A stretch of DNA of 64,000 nt from Carettochelys insculpta (lineage: Eukaryota > Chordata > Testudines > Carettochelyidae): positions 12,696,001 through 12,760,000 of the forward strand of contig NC_134152.1 of the NCBI RefSeq assembly GCF_033958435.1, written 5' to 3'. A program made the position numbers and the translations under genes. This document shows positions 9,726 through 20,526 of this stretch, piece after piece (positions within the stretch are counted from its first letter, which is position 1; every line of letters starts with the position of its first letter). Below the pieces are notes generated by a model. That model ran no database searches, was not told the DNA's origin, and saw nothing but the letters and a program-made list of their open reading frames with translations.

Positions 9726-10477
9726 GGGAGAGTCTTACATGTGGGATCCCAGACTGTCCAGGAAAAAAGGAATTGTCAGTCTTCCTCTAGAGGCAGCAAG
9801 ACCAGGTACGGGCCAAGTGTAGGGGTCACTGGATGACCAGTTAAAGTAGTCTTCCCCATCAGCAGCAAGCACCTTGGCCTCCAGGGGACACTTTTCCCCC
9901 TCGGCAGCTTCATGCCCTTTAGCTGCCGGAGGATACTTTTCCCTGGCGGCAGCAGCAAGCCTAGTTATGGGCCATGGGGGAGGAGGTTCAGTGGATGGGC
10001 AGTTGAGCTGTTCCTTCCCCACGGTGGCAGCAAAGTCCCTGGTATCCTAACCATTGGAGGAAACTTCCCCATGGTGGCAGCAAAACCCAGACTTTCTCTC
10101 CCACGCAAATGGCAGCACTGGCAGCACCAAATGGCAGGCACATCCTCCAACTGGGTTGGGTTGGGTTGGGTTGGTTTGGGAGCTACCCACGTGATGTGGT
10201 TGAGCGCAGGAAAGACCCAGACTGCATGGTGCCTGTGGGGGAGAGAAGGGGGTTCAAACAAGAATGTAAACCTCTGAGAAGTTTCTCGGCGTGTTATGCA
10301 AGCATGACCCCCAGCAAAGCCTTGTTGACATGTAGTATGGTGGGGCATGGGCTGGCGCCAAGCAGAGCAGAAAAAAAATAGCAAGTGTACAGACAGAGCT
10401 GTAAACTCCCTGCAGGGGCTATCTGAATGGTTAGATGCACTCACACCGCTAACAGCATAGAAAGAAAAGTAACAGAG

Positions 10478-10665
10478 AGATAGCCATGTTAATCTATATA
10501 CTATCAAAACAAAAAGCAGTTCAGTAGCATTTTGAAGACTAACAAAATAATTTATTAGGTGGTGAGCTGCATCTATCCCACGAAAGCTCACTGCTTAAGA
10601 AATTATTTTGTTAGTCTTCAAAATGCAACTGTACTGCTTTTTTGTTTTGATAGAATAGAAAGAAA
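10478..10665. mobile_element. Palindromic pair of PLE 3' ends
   Basis: Two arms of about 60 bp are inverted relative to each other. The left arm contains CAAAACAAAAAGCAG and GAAGACTAACAAAATAATTT. The right arm contains their complements AAATTATTTTGTTAGTCTTC and CTGCTTTTTTGTTTTG. The loop holds CCCACGAAAGCTCA. The same words end the PLE at 22565-22643, so this is a head-to-head pair of PLE 3' ends. Confidence 0.65.
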
Positions 10666-11881
10666 GAAGCCATTTCTCAGGCTGTCGTACTAACATGAGT
10701 CCACAGCTAAAGGCTCACTGCTCTCAGTTGGAAATTCAGGCTCTTCCTGTTACTGGAGAACAGCAGCCAGATGAAAGCACTCAGAGGGGCATTATGGGTT
10801 ACATACAGGCACTTCTGGAGGCTAATAAGTTTGCTGTTAAGACTTGGTACTTCCACACTTTTAGTTATTTGAACTTCTTAATTCCAGCTTGATGTTTGGC
10901 AGATCAGAGGATGAAGGGACAGTTGAAATGGTCCCTGAAAATATTTTTGAGCAGGGGGTTTTGGGGTCCATGTCTCGAGGGCCAGTTGAAATGGTCCCCC
11001 TGGTGGCAGTAAGCACCCCCAACAGTCTTAGTCACCGGTGAGACTTTCCCCAGAAGGCAACAAGCCCCCAAAAATCTTTCCTGCCCTTGGAGTCCTCATC
11101 ATATGCAAGCCAGCACATGGTGCTGCCTGGCAGCATGATCCACACTGAACAGCAGGAACTTCCTTTTATTGGATTGGGGGGTAGCCATATGATGTGGTTG
11201 GGTGCAGGAAAGACCCCAACTGCATGGCACCTGTTGGCGGGAGAGAGGGGACCCCTGCACAAACAAACTGCAGAAATGAAGTTTCTCAGCCTCTTATACA
11301 AACACGCCCCACTGCCCCACCCAACGGCCTGGCTGCCTCGTGGTGTGGCGAGCCAAGGGCTGGCACAAGTGCAGTAAAAAATATCAAGTGCTCAGCTTGC
11401 AGAGGTAAAGACAGAACCATGAGTTCCGTGTTGGGGCTATCTGTAATGGGTAGATGTGCTCATCGCACTGATAGCAAAGAAAGAAAGAAGTTTCTCAGCC
11501 TCTCATACAATTATGATCCCACAGCCATGGGCTTCCTGTGCTGAATTCAAATTCATGGGCTTCCTGTTACCTAATTCCTGCCCACCTGGAGAGCAGCGGA
11601 GATGGAAGCAGCCAGTGCGGAAGACTGTGGTGCATGGTGGGCTACAAAGGGGACACCTCTGAAAGATAAGGAATTTGGTTCAAAACATGGCGCTTCCACA
11701 CTTCAGTCGAACTTTTAAATTCTAAATTGATGCTACACCCAGCCACTTCTGACAATGTTATGATATTGATCTTAGCGCTCCCTAAAATTAAGCTAATGGT
11801 ATTTACAGTGAAGTCAGTGCTCGCATAAAATCGAGATAACTGCCTTAAAATTGACTTTATCATTAGTGTGGACATAGCCTC

Positions 11882-12790
11882 AGTTTCGATAAATGCAGAG
11901 TAACATACTAAACAAAATATAATTCCAAATAATCATACAAAATGATGGAGTCTAAATTAGCTGAACCCATCAAAAAGAGATATTGGAGTTATTGAGGATA
12001 GTTGGCCGAAAATATTTGCTCCACTGCTAGTGACAATTCAAAATAACCCAACTGGACTTATTAGAAAAGAGATAAAGCAGCAAATAATATATCATCTCTA
12101 TCTGAATCCATGGTATGCCCACATATTGAATACTGTGTGCAGATTTGGTCACCCAATCTCAAAAAAAGGGTGCACTCCTAGCTTTCCATCTCAAAAAAGA
12201 TATATAGGATTTGGAAAAGGTACAGAGAAAGGCAGTAGAAATTTTTAGTAGTATTGAATATATTCCATAAGCGGAGAGATTAAAAAGACTGGAACTTTTC
12301 AGTTTGGACAAGAGATGATTCAGAGGGAAATATGACAGAGGTCTATAAAATCATGAATGAGGTAGAAAAATTGAGCAGGGAAGTATGTTATTTACTCCTT
12401 CAATAACACAAGAACTAGGAGTCAACCAATGAAATTAATAGGCAGAACGTATAAGACAAACAAAGGAAAGTATTTTTTTCACAATCAGCCTGTGGTACTC
12501 TTTGCCAGAGAATGTTGCGAAGGCCGAGCCTCTGAGAGGTTTCAAAAGGGAACTAAATCAGTTCATGAGGAATCAGTCTCTCCATGGTTATTAGTCAGTG
12601 TGAGCAGAGATCCATCATCATGTTCTGTGTATCCCTCACCACTGTTTGCCAGAAGCTGGGATGGGATGATGGGATGAACCACTCAGTGATCCTCTGAAGC
12701 ACCAGGCATTTGCTACTGTCAGAAGACAGGATACTGGGCTAGACAGACCTTCACTATAACTCAGTACGGCCCTTCCAATGCTCTGACACA
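11882..12790 (+). pseudogene. CR1 ORF2 3' part and 3' UTR (relic)
   Basis: The plus-strand sequence follows the C-terminal part of CR1 ORF2 in order: words for GDKCRV-type RT thumb (near 11887), TACTGTGTGCAGATTTGGTC at about 12129 (YCVQIW), a GGAGAGATTAAAAAGACTGG segment at about 12271 (ERLKRL), then the 3' untranslated part with AGACAGGATACTGGGCTAGA at about 12725. Many stops and indels show that it is old. It could be the far part of the same CR1 relic as 2720-9002, with about 2 kb of ORF2 deleted, or a separate copy. Confidence 0.65.
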
Positions 12791-13664
12791 GAACCCAGAT
12801 GTATCTGCCCATGCTGTAGCCCACCAGACCCAAGTCTGCTCTCGGAGCTGAGCTAGAACCCAGGATTTCTGACAGGCTCTCTTGTTCTTTCTCTGTCTCC
12901 AGCACAGACTTACTGACAAAATAAGGATATTTATTAAAATTCTAAACCTAACAGTGTCTTGCAAGTGATTTGCCACAGGATGTCAGAACATGTTATTATT
13001 AGAGCTCAGTGGGTCTACTTGTGCCTTTCTTTAATAAGAACTAGATAAGAACATAAGATATAGGGCTCCTGCCAGCTAACCGTTATCTGCCAGAAAACTA
13101 GAGTTTTCATGTGCCTAAATAGCACCTGGAATCATTGTTACAATTGCACCCCTAACCAAAATCTGAAAAGGTGCCCCCTGTTCAGGTCCTACTGAGGATG
13201 TGCATTTGGGAGCTGATGCAAGTCCCTTTGGCTGGGCCTTCCCAGAGCTGAGCTGATCTCAGTGTTTGTGTACTGTAAAGGGCTGTGACCCAATCTTTGT
13301 GTCAATGTGGGAAAGGGCAGGAGGGCCTGACTCAGGAGGAGAGTTGAGGGGTGCCCAGGAGGGCAAGCAAATAGGTTCAGTGGTATTTCTGCACATCAGT
13401 TTACAGTCCCTAGGGGGGTTGCTGTGACCACACCCATCACAGCTCATCCTGATGATCTCCATGGAACTTAACCAAGTGCTTAACTTAACCAATTGTTTAA
13501 ATGCTGCTCCTTAAGAGGTAAGTAATCCTGGCTTAGCGTTTTATACATTTGTGTAGCGTCATTGTTTCTGTACCTTACTAGAGTGGAATCACATTACACT
13601 AAAGGAGCAACACTTTGGTGGCTGGTGAAGTGATCTCTATGGCTCACTTATATTTCTCTGTAAT
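12791..13664. other. Unannotated spacer
   Basis: I recognise no gene or repeat. A perfect-looking donor word GAGGTAAGT sits at 13515-13523, but the sequence before it has an in-frame stop and no similarity to the downstream PLE. Confidence 0.4.
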
Positions 13665-13676
13665 ATTTCTGTTTGT

Positions 13677-15233
13677 TTCATTTCAGGTATTGGCACCCTT
13701 ACCACCGGACTATCCAGTTACGTGGACTCTCTCCTCAAACCCTATGCCACCAATGCTCCCAGCTATATCCGAGATACCACCAACTTCCTGAGGAAATTAC
13801 AAAACATTGGAAAAGTTCCTGATAACGCCATCCTTGCCACAATGGATGTAGAGGATCTGTACACTAATGTTCCACATAAAGACGGATTACAAGCAATCAG
13901 GAACGCCATCCCTGATGCCACCACAGCCAATCTGGTGTCTGACTTCTGTAACTTTGTTCTCACACACAGTCATTTCTGTTTTGGGGACAATTTATACCTC
14001 CAGATTAGTGGAACTGCTATGGGCACCGGCATGGCCCCACAATATGCTAATATAGTTATGGCTGACCTGGAACAACGATTCCTCAGCTCTCGTCCCCTAT
14101 TACCACTCCTCTACTTAAGATACATTGATGACATCTTTATGATTTGGACCCATGGTACAGAGGCTCTAGAAGAATTTCACAGAGACTTTAACAATCTACA
14201 CCCCACCATCAACCTATGCCTCGATTACAACATGCAAGAGATACATTTCCTGGACACTACAGTACTAATCAAGGATGGCCTGATCAGTACCACACTGCAC
14301 CGAAAACCTACTGATCGCTATACTTATCTACACCCTTCTAGTTTCCATCCTGCACACGTGACTAGATCCATCGTTTACAGTCAAGCTCTTAGGTACAATC
14401 GCATTTGCTCTGATCCAACTGACAGAGACCAAAAACTACAAGAACTTTACCAAATATTCATAAACCTGAATTATCCACCAGGAGAAGTAAAAAAACAAAT
14501 CAACAGGGCCAGACGAATACCCAGAGACCAGCTACTCCAAGATCGGCCCAAAAAAGCCAAGAACAGAACACCACTGGTCATCACCTACAGCCCCCAACTC
14601 AGACCACTGCAACAAATTATTAAAGACCTACAACCTATTCTTAACCAGGATGCTACACTCCAGAAGGCCCTGGGTGACATGCCTGTTCTCTTCTACAGAC
14701 AACCTCCCAACCTCATGAGGATCCTCACTAACAGCCACAGTCTATACCCCAGGAACACCAGTCCTGGAACCTTTCCCTGCAACAAGGCCCGCTGCCAGCT
14801 TTGTCCACATATCTTCTCTAGAAATACCATCACTGGACCTAACCAGGTTACTCACAGAATCACGGGCACTTTCTCATGCTCCTCTACTAACATCATATAT
14901 GCCATCATGTGCCAACAATGCCCAGATGCTTTGTATATTGGACAGACCTCTAACTCCCTTAGACAAAGGGTCAACGGGCACAAAACAGACATCAACACAC
15001 TCCAGATCCACAAACCAGTTAGTCAACATTTTAATGGAATGGGGCATTCTGTCAATGACCTAAAGGTATGTGTGTTACTGAAGAGGAATTATTGCACTCT
15101 TCTGGAAAGAGAAGCAGCCGAGCTGGCTTTTATATTCAAATTCGGCACATTAACACATGGTTTAAATCGTGATGGGAACTTTCTGAGGCACTATAGGGGC
15201 TCGTCTGCATACTTGGCTCAGTCTAATTCTTGA
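13677..15233 (+). CDS. PLE reverse transcriptase with GIY-YIG endonuclease, 5'-truncated but open
   Basis: An uninterrupted frame of about 518 codons with no stop and no proper start, because the N-terminal third of the usual protein is missing. RT blocks in order: ISGIGTLTTGLSSYVDSLL, AILATMDVEDLYTNVPH, GTAMGTGMAPQYANIVMADL, LRYIDDIFMIW (YxDD) and IHFLDTTVLI. After a basic linker come the Cys-rich CNKARCQLCPH segment and the endonuclease blocks IIYAIMCQQC and ALYIGQTSNSLRQRVNGHK, with a trailing LLEREAAELAFI that may supply the catalytic Glu. Known PLE proteins of this type nick DNA with GIY-YIG and prime RT. The frame ends at the TGA at 15231-15233. It lacks stops despite truncation, which points to a recent copy. 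Confidence 0.9.
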   Translation, partial: FISGIGTLTTGLSSYVDSLLKPYATNAPSYIRDTTNFLRKLQNIGKVPDNAILATMDVEDLYTNVPHKDGLQAIRNAIPDATTANLVSDFCNFVLTHSHFCFGDNLYLQISGTAMGTGMAPQYANIVMADLEQRFLSSRPLLPLLYLRYIDDIFMIWTHGTEALEEFHRDFNNLHPTINLCLDYNMQEIHFLDTTVLIKDGLISTTLHRKPTDRYTYLHPSSFHPAHVTRSIVYSQALRYNRICSDPTDRDQKLQELYQIFINLNYPPGEVKKQINRARRIPRDQLLQDRPKKAKNRTPLVITYSPQLRPLQQIIKDLQPILNQDATLQKALGDMPVLFYRQPPNLMRILTNSHSLYPRNTSPGTFPCNKARCQLCPHIFSRNTITGPNQVTHRITGTFSCSSTNIIYAIMCQQCPDALYIGQTSNSLRQRVNGHKTDINTLQIHKPVSQHFNGMGHSVNDLKVCVLLKRNYCTLLEREAAELAFIFKFGTLTHGLNRDGNFLRHYRGSSAYLAQSNS

Positions 15234-15368
15234 CCTTCCCCCCACCCCTCCACTCTCTGATTTGCTCACCTTGATTATCTTTTTCTGATGTGTCCTCCTT
15301 GCTTACTGTTTTTGGTTCTCTGTGTCTTAAATATTGAGTCTGTTCTGGTCTGGCTATGGTCTGAAGAA

Positions 15369-15373
15369 GTGGG
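15369..15373. repeat. ERV target site duplication, left copy (GTGGG)
   Basis: GTGGG here is repeated at 22565-22569 just outside the other LTR. The joined flanks give a continuous PLE 3' end, so the duplication is well supported. Confidence 0.85.
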
Positions 15374-15843
15374 TGTAGCCAACCAGGCTCGGGTTCCCCA
15401 TAGACGAGGCTGCACCCAGAAGGCAAGTGCTATATTTGGTTTATTGAAAGCATGTGACACCCGCAACGGGAGCCCCAGAGACGCCGCAGTCACCAGTGGG
15501 GGAAAACCCGACACGTCGGAGCTTCGCTCGGGGAGAGGCTCTGTAACAGGCCTTCTAACACTAGCTGATAAGCTGAGCTCATTAACATAAGATTGCCTAA
15601 AATTGCCTATGCATTCCTTATCACTATCTCTAGTGGCCTACTGCCAGCTTAGCCTTGGAGTTGTGGCAGGCGCGGCTTGTTTCGCAGGTGATGTGAGCTG
15701 TTTTGCAGCTTTCACCTTGCACAGATCAGTTCTGGTATCTCTTGTTTGTTGGCAGCATGCTTCTGTATATGATTCCTCTAAGAGTTCACAGAGGGGTCGG
15801 ACTGCTCTCATGAGACCGTTACAAAGTCTTCTCGCACCCTACA
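15374..15843 (-). repeat. 3' LTR of the ERV
   Basis: 470 bp, TGTAGCC...CCCTACA on the plus strand. On the minus strand it contains an AATAAA poly(A) signal near 15437-15446 (CAATAAACC). The other LTR reads CAGTAAACC at the same place. Confidence 0.92.
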
Positions 15844-15863
15844 CTCCTCCCCGCGACCCCTTT
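15844..15863 (-). promoter_or_regulatory. ERV polypurine tract
   Basis: Just inside the 3' LTR the minus strand reads GGGGTCGCGGGGAGGAG, purine-rich and directly abutting TGTAGG. This is the expected place for the plus-strand primer. Confidence 0.7.
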
Positions 15864-15876
15864 ATGAACGCTGAGG

Positions 15877-17070
15877 CTAGTAGTAGGACTCGAGAGAGGT
15901 GGTGGAGGCCCCCCTGGCAAGGCATCTGGTCACACAGCGTGCACCTGCAGAACAGACTTGACAACAGCACATGAGACCGAGGTACCCGGCACAGAGGCAT
16001 AAGAGCCCAAGGAATAGGATCTGTACCAAGTGGGCTACCGCGCCCCTCAGTGAGCCCACCCAGGACCAAAGCCAGCTACTGCCCTGGCTCTGTCGGATGC
16101 CCTGAGCCGGGGCCTCCAGACGATTTAGGTTGGTCTCCACTGTGTTACCGACATCAGTGATGTTGAAACAACACATACCTTCAAACTCATCACATGTGTG
16201 TCCATGTCGCAAAAGGAGATAGTCTATAGCCATGCGGTTCTGTATCACTCCTTTGCACACCTCCCCAAGTTCCTGATTGAGGGCTGCAATGAGAGTGGAG
16301 GTGAGATTAATAGTTTTAGCAAGGGCACATGCAAGGTGAGTTATAGCATAATAGTCATGGCCCAAGAGGCCAGAAAGACCTCCAAAAGCAAAGATCAGGG
16401 CTGCTGCTTCTTTTTCGGCAGCCAAAGTCACCATCGGATCGCAAGTGGGTGGCAGAGGCAGGGTTGGTAGGTCACGTGCCGAACAGAGTCGGGCCTTGCG
16501 TGGCAATGGGTAAGCGCTGATAAGGGGTACAATCTTGCCAATGGTACAAGGGCCGTCCGAGCTATTCGCAGTTACATAGGTGCGGGCTACACGGCCACAT
16601 AACAGGAACCACCCTGTTGGTAGCAAAAGGGGGTGGCGGGCATATGAGATAAGCTCGGTCTGAGCACACTGTAACTCGGTGTTATTCAGATCTACGCGGG
16701 GCCCTGATGCATTAACAAACAACATGCACTGTGTGGCTCGTGTTATGTTGGCTATGCGAAACGCATATGTGCGGCTGTCTGGGGCTGCTAACACAGTCCC
16801 CATATCATACAGATTGGCAAAGGTAGCAGTAAAAGCAAAATTACGCAGAAGGGTATGGTTTTGCAAGACAGCAGGAGAAGCACTGACACCGATGAAACAG
16901 GTGTCCATGAGCTGTCCCATGGCCATGCTGTGGGGCAGACAAAAGGCAGACGCATTGATGGCAGTCTGTGCCAATGTTACCCATATGTTGGAGCGGTTAC
17001 TGATACATGGGCCCCACGCCGAGGCCAGTGCTATAGCAGTCCAGAGGTACCAGCGCCACAGCCAGGCCAT
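15877..17070 (-). CDS. env: ERV envelope glycoprotein, open frame
   Basis: An open frame of about 397 codons from an ATG in good context (ACCATGG, complement at 17068-17070). An upstream in-frame ATG at 17112 lies before the probable splice acceptor and would not be in the spliced message. The start has a hydrophobic signal peptide (MAWLWRWYLWTAIALA). The surface part carries roughly nine N-x-S/T sites. No clear RxxR-type cleavage site is visible. A hydrophobic fusion-peptide-like stretch (AALIFAFGGLSGLLG) is followed by a heptad-like region. The segment at about 16160-16200 has a CX6CC motif (CDEFEGMCC) preceded by an immunosuppressive-domain-like block, as in gammaretroviral-type transmembrane subunits. 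A membrane anchor (LVQILFLGLLCLCAGYLGLM) and a Cys-rich tail end the protein. No frame damage seen. Confidence 0.85.
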   Translation of the reverse strand: MAWLWRWYLWTAIALASAWGPCISNRSNIWVTLAQTAINASAFCLPHSMAMGQLMDTCFIGVSASPAVLQNHTLLRNFAFTATFANLYDMGTVLAAPDSRTYAFRIANITRATQCMLFVNASGPRVDLNNTELQCAQTELISYARHPLLLPTGWFLLCGRVARTYVTANSSDGPCTIGKIVPLISAYPLPRKARLCSARDLPTLPLPPTCDPMVTLAAEKEAAALIFAFGGLSGLLGHDYYAITHLACALAKTINLTSTLIAALNQELGEVCKGVIQNRMAIDYLLLRHGHTCDEFEGMCCFNITDVGNTVETNLNRLEAPAQGIRQSQGSSWLWSWVGSLRGAVAHLVQILFLGLLCLCAGYLGLMCCCQVCSAGARCVTRCLARGASTTSLESYY

Positions 17071-17077
17071 GGTTACA

Positions 17078-17100
17078 AGGTCCGTAGCATCAGCCTGCAG
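17078..17100 (-). promoter_or_regulatory. Probable env splice acceptor of the ERV
   Basis: The minus strand reads TGTGTTTCTTCCTGCAG just before GCTGATG, a strong pyrimidine tract and AG (cut after the base at 17095). The env ATG follows 24 bases later. It pairs logically with the donor near 22067. Confidence 0.6.
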
Positions 17101-17130
17101 GAAGAAACACATTGAGGAGAGTCCTCACCT

Positions 17131-20100
17131 TCAGGGAGGACCACGGCCGTGCCCGAGCCTTCTGCTAAGATCGTAACTGCTTGTATAGCCCCCGAAGGCG
17201 CACCAAGGCACCAGGCGCTGATCAAATGTGTACTGGTTGCTGGTGCGGGGGGCACACTCTATGTGTGCTGTTGTGGGCGTCACAGGGACCAGCTCGACTA
17301 GGGGTTGCCCTACTTCCCAGACAACTGGCTGGTCGGTGTGATTGTAACACCGTAATTCAGCCAGTGGTGGGCCAGGAACTGACCAGTAAGTTGGAACCCA
17401 ACTCAACCCAGATACTTGGGTATTAACAGCAAAGAGGATCTCAGGGGTACACTCAAGCATGTCCGCCCCCGCCCAGGGTTTAGCAGTGGTCAGGGGTGCT
17501 ACCGTTTCTGGAGTCCCAGCAAGGAGCACCACCCGGTGTCCTTCCACTTGCACCTGGCCGGGGAGGGAGGCCTGCCTGACACGGATTACAACTCCTTGCT
17601 CAGGGGCAAGGCGCAGGCGCTCATAGGGTGTAGTGGGTCCAACCGCCCGGTTGTTAAGAAGGAAAACAGCACGGTGCACCACCGCCCCCCACCCTTTCAG
17701 GGTGTTCGTGGGTGTTAGTTTGCGGATTTGCTCTTTCAGGAATCCATTCATCCGCTCAATTAGCCCACTCGCAGTGGGGGTATAGGGCATGTGGAATGTC
17801 CAGGTTACCCGTAGGTCAGCCGCCCAGTCACAAACGCGTTGGGCGGTGAAATGTGTGCCCTGATCACTCTGAATTGCTAGTGGGACACCATACCGTTCGC
17901 TGAGCTGAGTGAGTGCTGTGATCGTAGCAGCAGCGTCTGCATGCTTGCAGGGATGTACAAACAGCAGGCCTGTATAGGTGTCCACGGCGGTCAGCGCATA
18001 GAGCCACGAGCGCGATGGAGGTAGCGGTCTGATGTAATCGATTTGCCACTCACTACAGGGCAGGTGCCCGCGGCGTACGCTTCCTGTGGCTAGCGCTAGC
18101 GCTACTGGGGCCAATTTGGTGCAGACGGTGCATTTCAGTCGGGCTGCCCGATACGCCACCAGGGGGAGGTTCTCACCCTTGGTTAAGCCGTATTGGCGGG
18201 CTGCGTGAGCACCTCGGTGCCCTGACTCCACATGAAGGGCCATGGCATGCTCTGTGATTGTGTGTCCTGCCATCTGATCCACGGCTGCGTTGAAGTGCGC
18301 CTCCAAAGTCGTCTGTTTGGTGTGGGCATCAACGTGCCGCACCGCCAGGGGCTTCTGCCGAGCAAAAGCTAAGAGTTGTTGCCATAAGTCGGCGCCCCAG
18401 AGGGGGCGATCCACTATTTTCCACTCCTTGGCTTCCCACGTTGTTACCCAGGTGCGCAGACCCTTGTAGACTACCCAGCTGTCAGTATAGATAAAGGTCT
18501 CCACTTGTCCAGCTTCCACTGCCAGCGTCGCTGCCCGCAATTCCGCCCATTGGCTCGAGTTACCTGTTCCCCAGGCAAAGGTGATTTCATCCCTGTAGGG
18601 GGCGTATGCGACTGCTCGCCACTGTCTCTGTCCTGTTGCGGTGTATGTAGCAAACCCGTCGGTTACCCAGATGCTTCCTCTCCTCTCCTCAGGCACAGTA
18701 TCCAATGGAGGTGCCTCCACCACCGGCGAGGGGGCTACTGGTGGGTCGATGGCGGGTAGCTCATCCGCTAGCTGGGGATCATGCTGAAAGGTAATGGTTC
18801 CCAGCAGCAGGGCATGTGGAACAGTAAGTGTGGGGGCTTCCAAGCGCATGCGCTGCTGTAAGTAGTTTTTCCACTTGAAGTGGGTAGCTGCTTGGGCTAC
18901 GCCCGTATGTGCATGCTCAGAGGTATCCGTGACCCACCCCATTAAAGGGATCGGGGTCTGCACGGTAACAGGGGCGACGCCCGTGACCCGCTCAGTGTCC
19001 TGCAAAGCCCACACCACTACTAGGATCTGCTTTTCCAGGGGGGTGTACCCACCTTCGGCTCCGCAGCGGGTTCGTGACCAGAAACCGATAGGTTCTTTTC
19101 GCTGGGTTCCTACCTGCTGCCACAGACCCCAGGACGCCACATCGCTGACGGTTGTTACCTCCAGTTCAAACAGTTGGCCCTGCAGCGGTGCAGTGAGGCG
19201 GGCATGTGCTACCACCGCCTCTTTGCAGAGGTCAAAGGCGCGTTGGTGCTTCTCTGTCCAGTTCCACTGGGTGGCTTTGCGCACAAGCTCCTGTAAGGGA
19301 CGCATAAGAAAAGCAAGGTGCAGAATAAAAGCACGCCAGAAACCGAGAAGGCCCAGAAAGGTTTGCAGCTGCTGTTTAGACGAGGGTGTGGGGAATGCCT
19401 GGATGGTATGCCGCACTTTCGGCGGAATGCATTTGTCTGTACCCATCCACAGCACACCCAAGTAGACCACACTGGTGGCTGGCCCCTGCACTTTCTTGGG
19501 GTTAATCGCCCACCCCTGTTCTTGCAAACCTGTTACAACGGTGTCTAGGGCAGCTTGAACAGTCGGTTCATCTGGTCCCGAGATCATAACGTCATCGATG
19601 TAGTGATAGTAGGCCGTCTGGTCAGGGAGGTCCAGATTCTCCAGATTGGCCTGCACTAGCTAATGGCAGATTGTTGGGGAGTGCTTAAAGCCCTGTGGTA
19701 ACACGGTAAACGTGTACTGCTTTGTTAGCCACGTGAGGGCAAACTGCTCCTGACTCTCGGGATGAATGTCAATAGAGAAAAACGCATTAGCCAGGTCTAT
19801 GACAGCATGCCACGGCAAGGCTGCCACGGTGATGCACTCCAGAATGGTAACCATGTCCGGAACTACGGCCGTTAGCTCCGAGGTTACCTTATGGAGTTCT
19901 TGATAGTCCACTGTCATGCGCCACGAGCCATCCGGCTTCCTCACTGGCCAGATGGGGCTGTTGAAGGCGCTTAGCGTGGGGCGAATTATCTCAGCCTGTA
20001 GCAATGCAGCAAGAGTGTCACTGATCTCCTGCTCTCCACCAGGAATGCGGTACTGCTTGACTGACACCGGGGTCTGGAGGACTGGCAGGCGTACAGGCTC

Positions 20101-20526
20101 CCATTTGGGATGTCCCCGAAGTAGGGGCTCCACTGTTCTGAGTGCCCGAATGTATCGGGGGTGCCCAAAGGCAAACAGCCCATATTGCGTATCCACACAC
20201 CGGCCACGCAAAACATCCATGCCAATGATGTATTCACCTAACGGCGCAGCCAGCACAGTCGCCCGAAAGGGAGGGGCTTTCCCCAGCATGAGGGTGACCT
20301 CCACCGAATAAGCAGTAGTCTCCGCTCCTCCGAGGCCCTGCACGACCACATGACCCGCAGTCTGGGTAGAATGCAGAATGGTCACTTCAGCTCCAGTGTC
20401 TAACAGAGCAAGCACATGCTGCTCCCCTCCCTGGGGCCACTTGATGGTTAACGGGACGAATGGGTGCCAGTCCCCTGCTACCTGTTGCACAGCCACAGCC
20501 CGTACCACAGGGGACCTGCCTCCCTG
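17131..20526 (-). pseudogene. pol: ERV pro-pol (protease, RT, RNase H, integrase), one in-frame stop
   Basis: The frame follows gag in the same phase after a TGA. Protease shows LLDTGAEVTILH. RT blocks include VLPQGFKHSPTICH and YHYIDDVMISG. A TAG at 19660-19662 falls between them in the same frame, so the gene is formally broken at one codon. RNase H acidic residues are visible in WVTDGFA, WAELRA, YTDSW and HVDAH. Integrase has a His pair and CTVC, then IDYI, IQSDQGTHF and GLIERMNG as the DDE triad. The run WVTDTSEHAHTGVAQAATHFKW between the RNase H parts, and the integrase wording, are ERV-L/S-like. About 150 residues after the integrase core are unassigned, and I see no clear dUTPase. It ends at 17131, before env. 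Confidence 0.85.

Larger units (their letters stand above)
9003..11881. mobile_element. TIR-bounded composite DNA element, no coding capacity seen
   Basis: The left end AGGCTGAGCCTACACTATGG and the inverted right end AGGCTATGTCCACACTAATG match at most positions over about 25 bp, and both sides are flanked by CR1-like sequence. The interior has no recognisable protein gene but two sets of internal repeats: three diverged copies of a roughly 150-200-bp unit at 9262-9725, and two copies of a longer unit (about 10150-10800 and 11160-11645, sharing GATGTGGTTG, GGGGCTATCTG and AGAAGTTTCTC). A PLE fragment lies inside the first long unit. It is probably a non-autonomous TIR transposon that captured or amplified internal tandem sequence. 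Confidence 0.5.

Noticed and set aside
10150..10180. Interstitial telomere-like array (GGGTT repeats)
   Set aside because: Only about four to five GGGTT units, not TTAGGG. It is a short microsatellite inside an internal repeat.
13518..13686. A 169-bp intron-like segment (GAG-GTAAGT donor, pyrimidine tract and TTTCAG acceptor) just before the PLE frame
   Set aside because: The sequence upstream of the donor has an in-frame stop and no PLE similarity, the reading frame is already PLE-like before the acceptor (FISGIG), and the 12-bp duplication places the PLE start at 13677.
15877..17112. Env start at the ATG at 17112
   Set aside because: A strong splice acceptor lies between 17112 and the ATG at 17070. 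The latter has better context and directly precedes the signal peptide.
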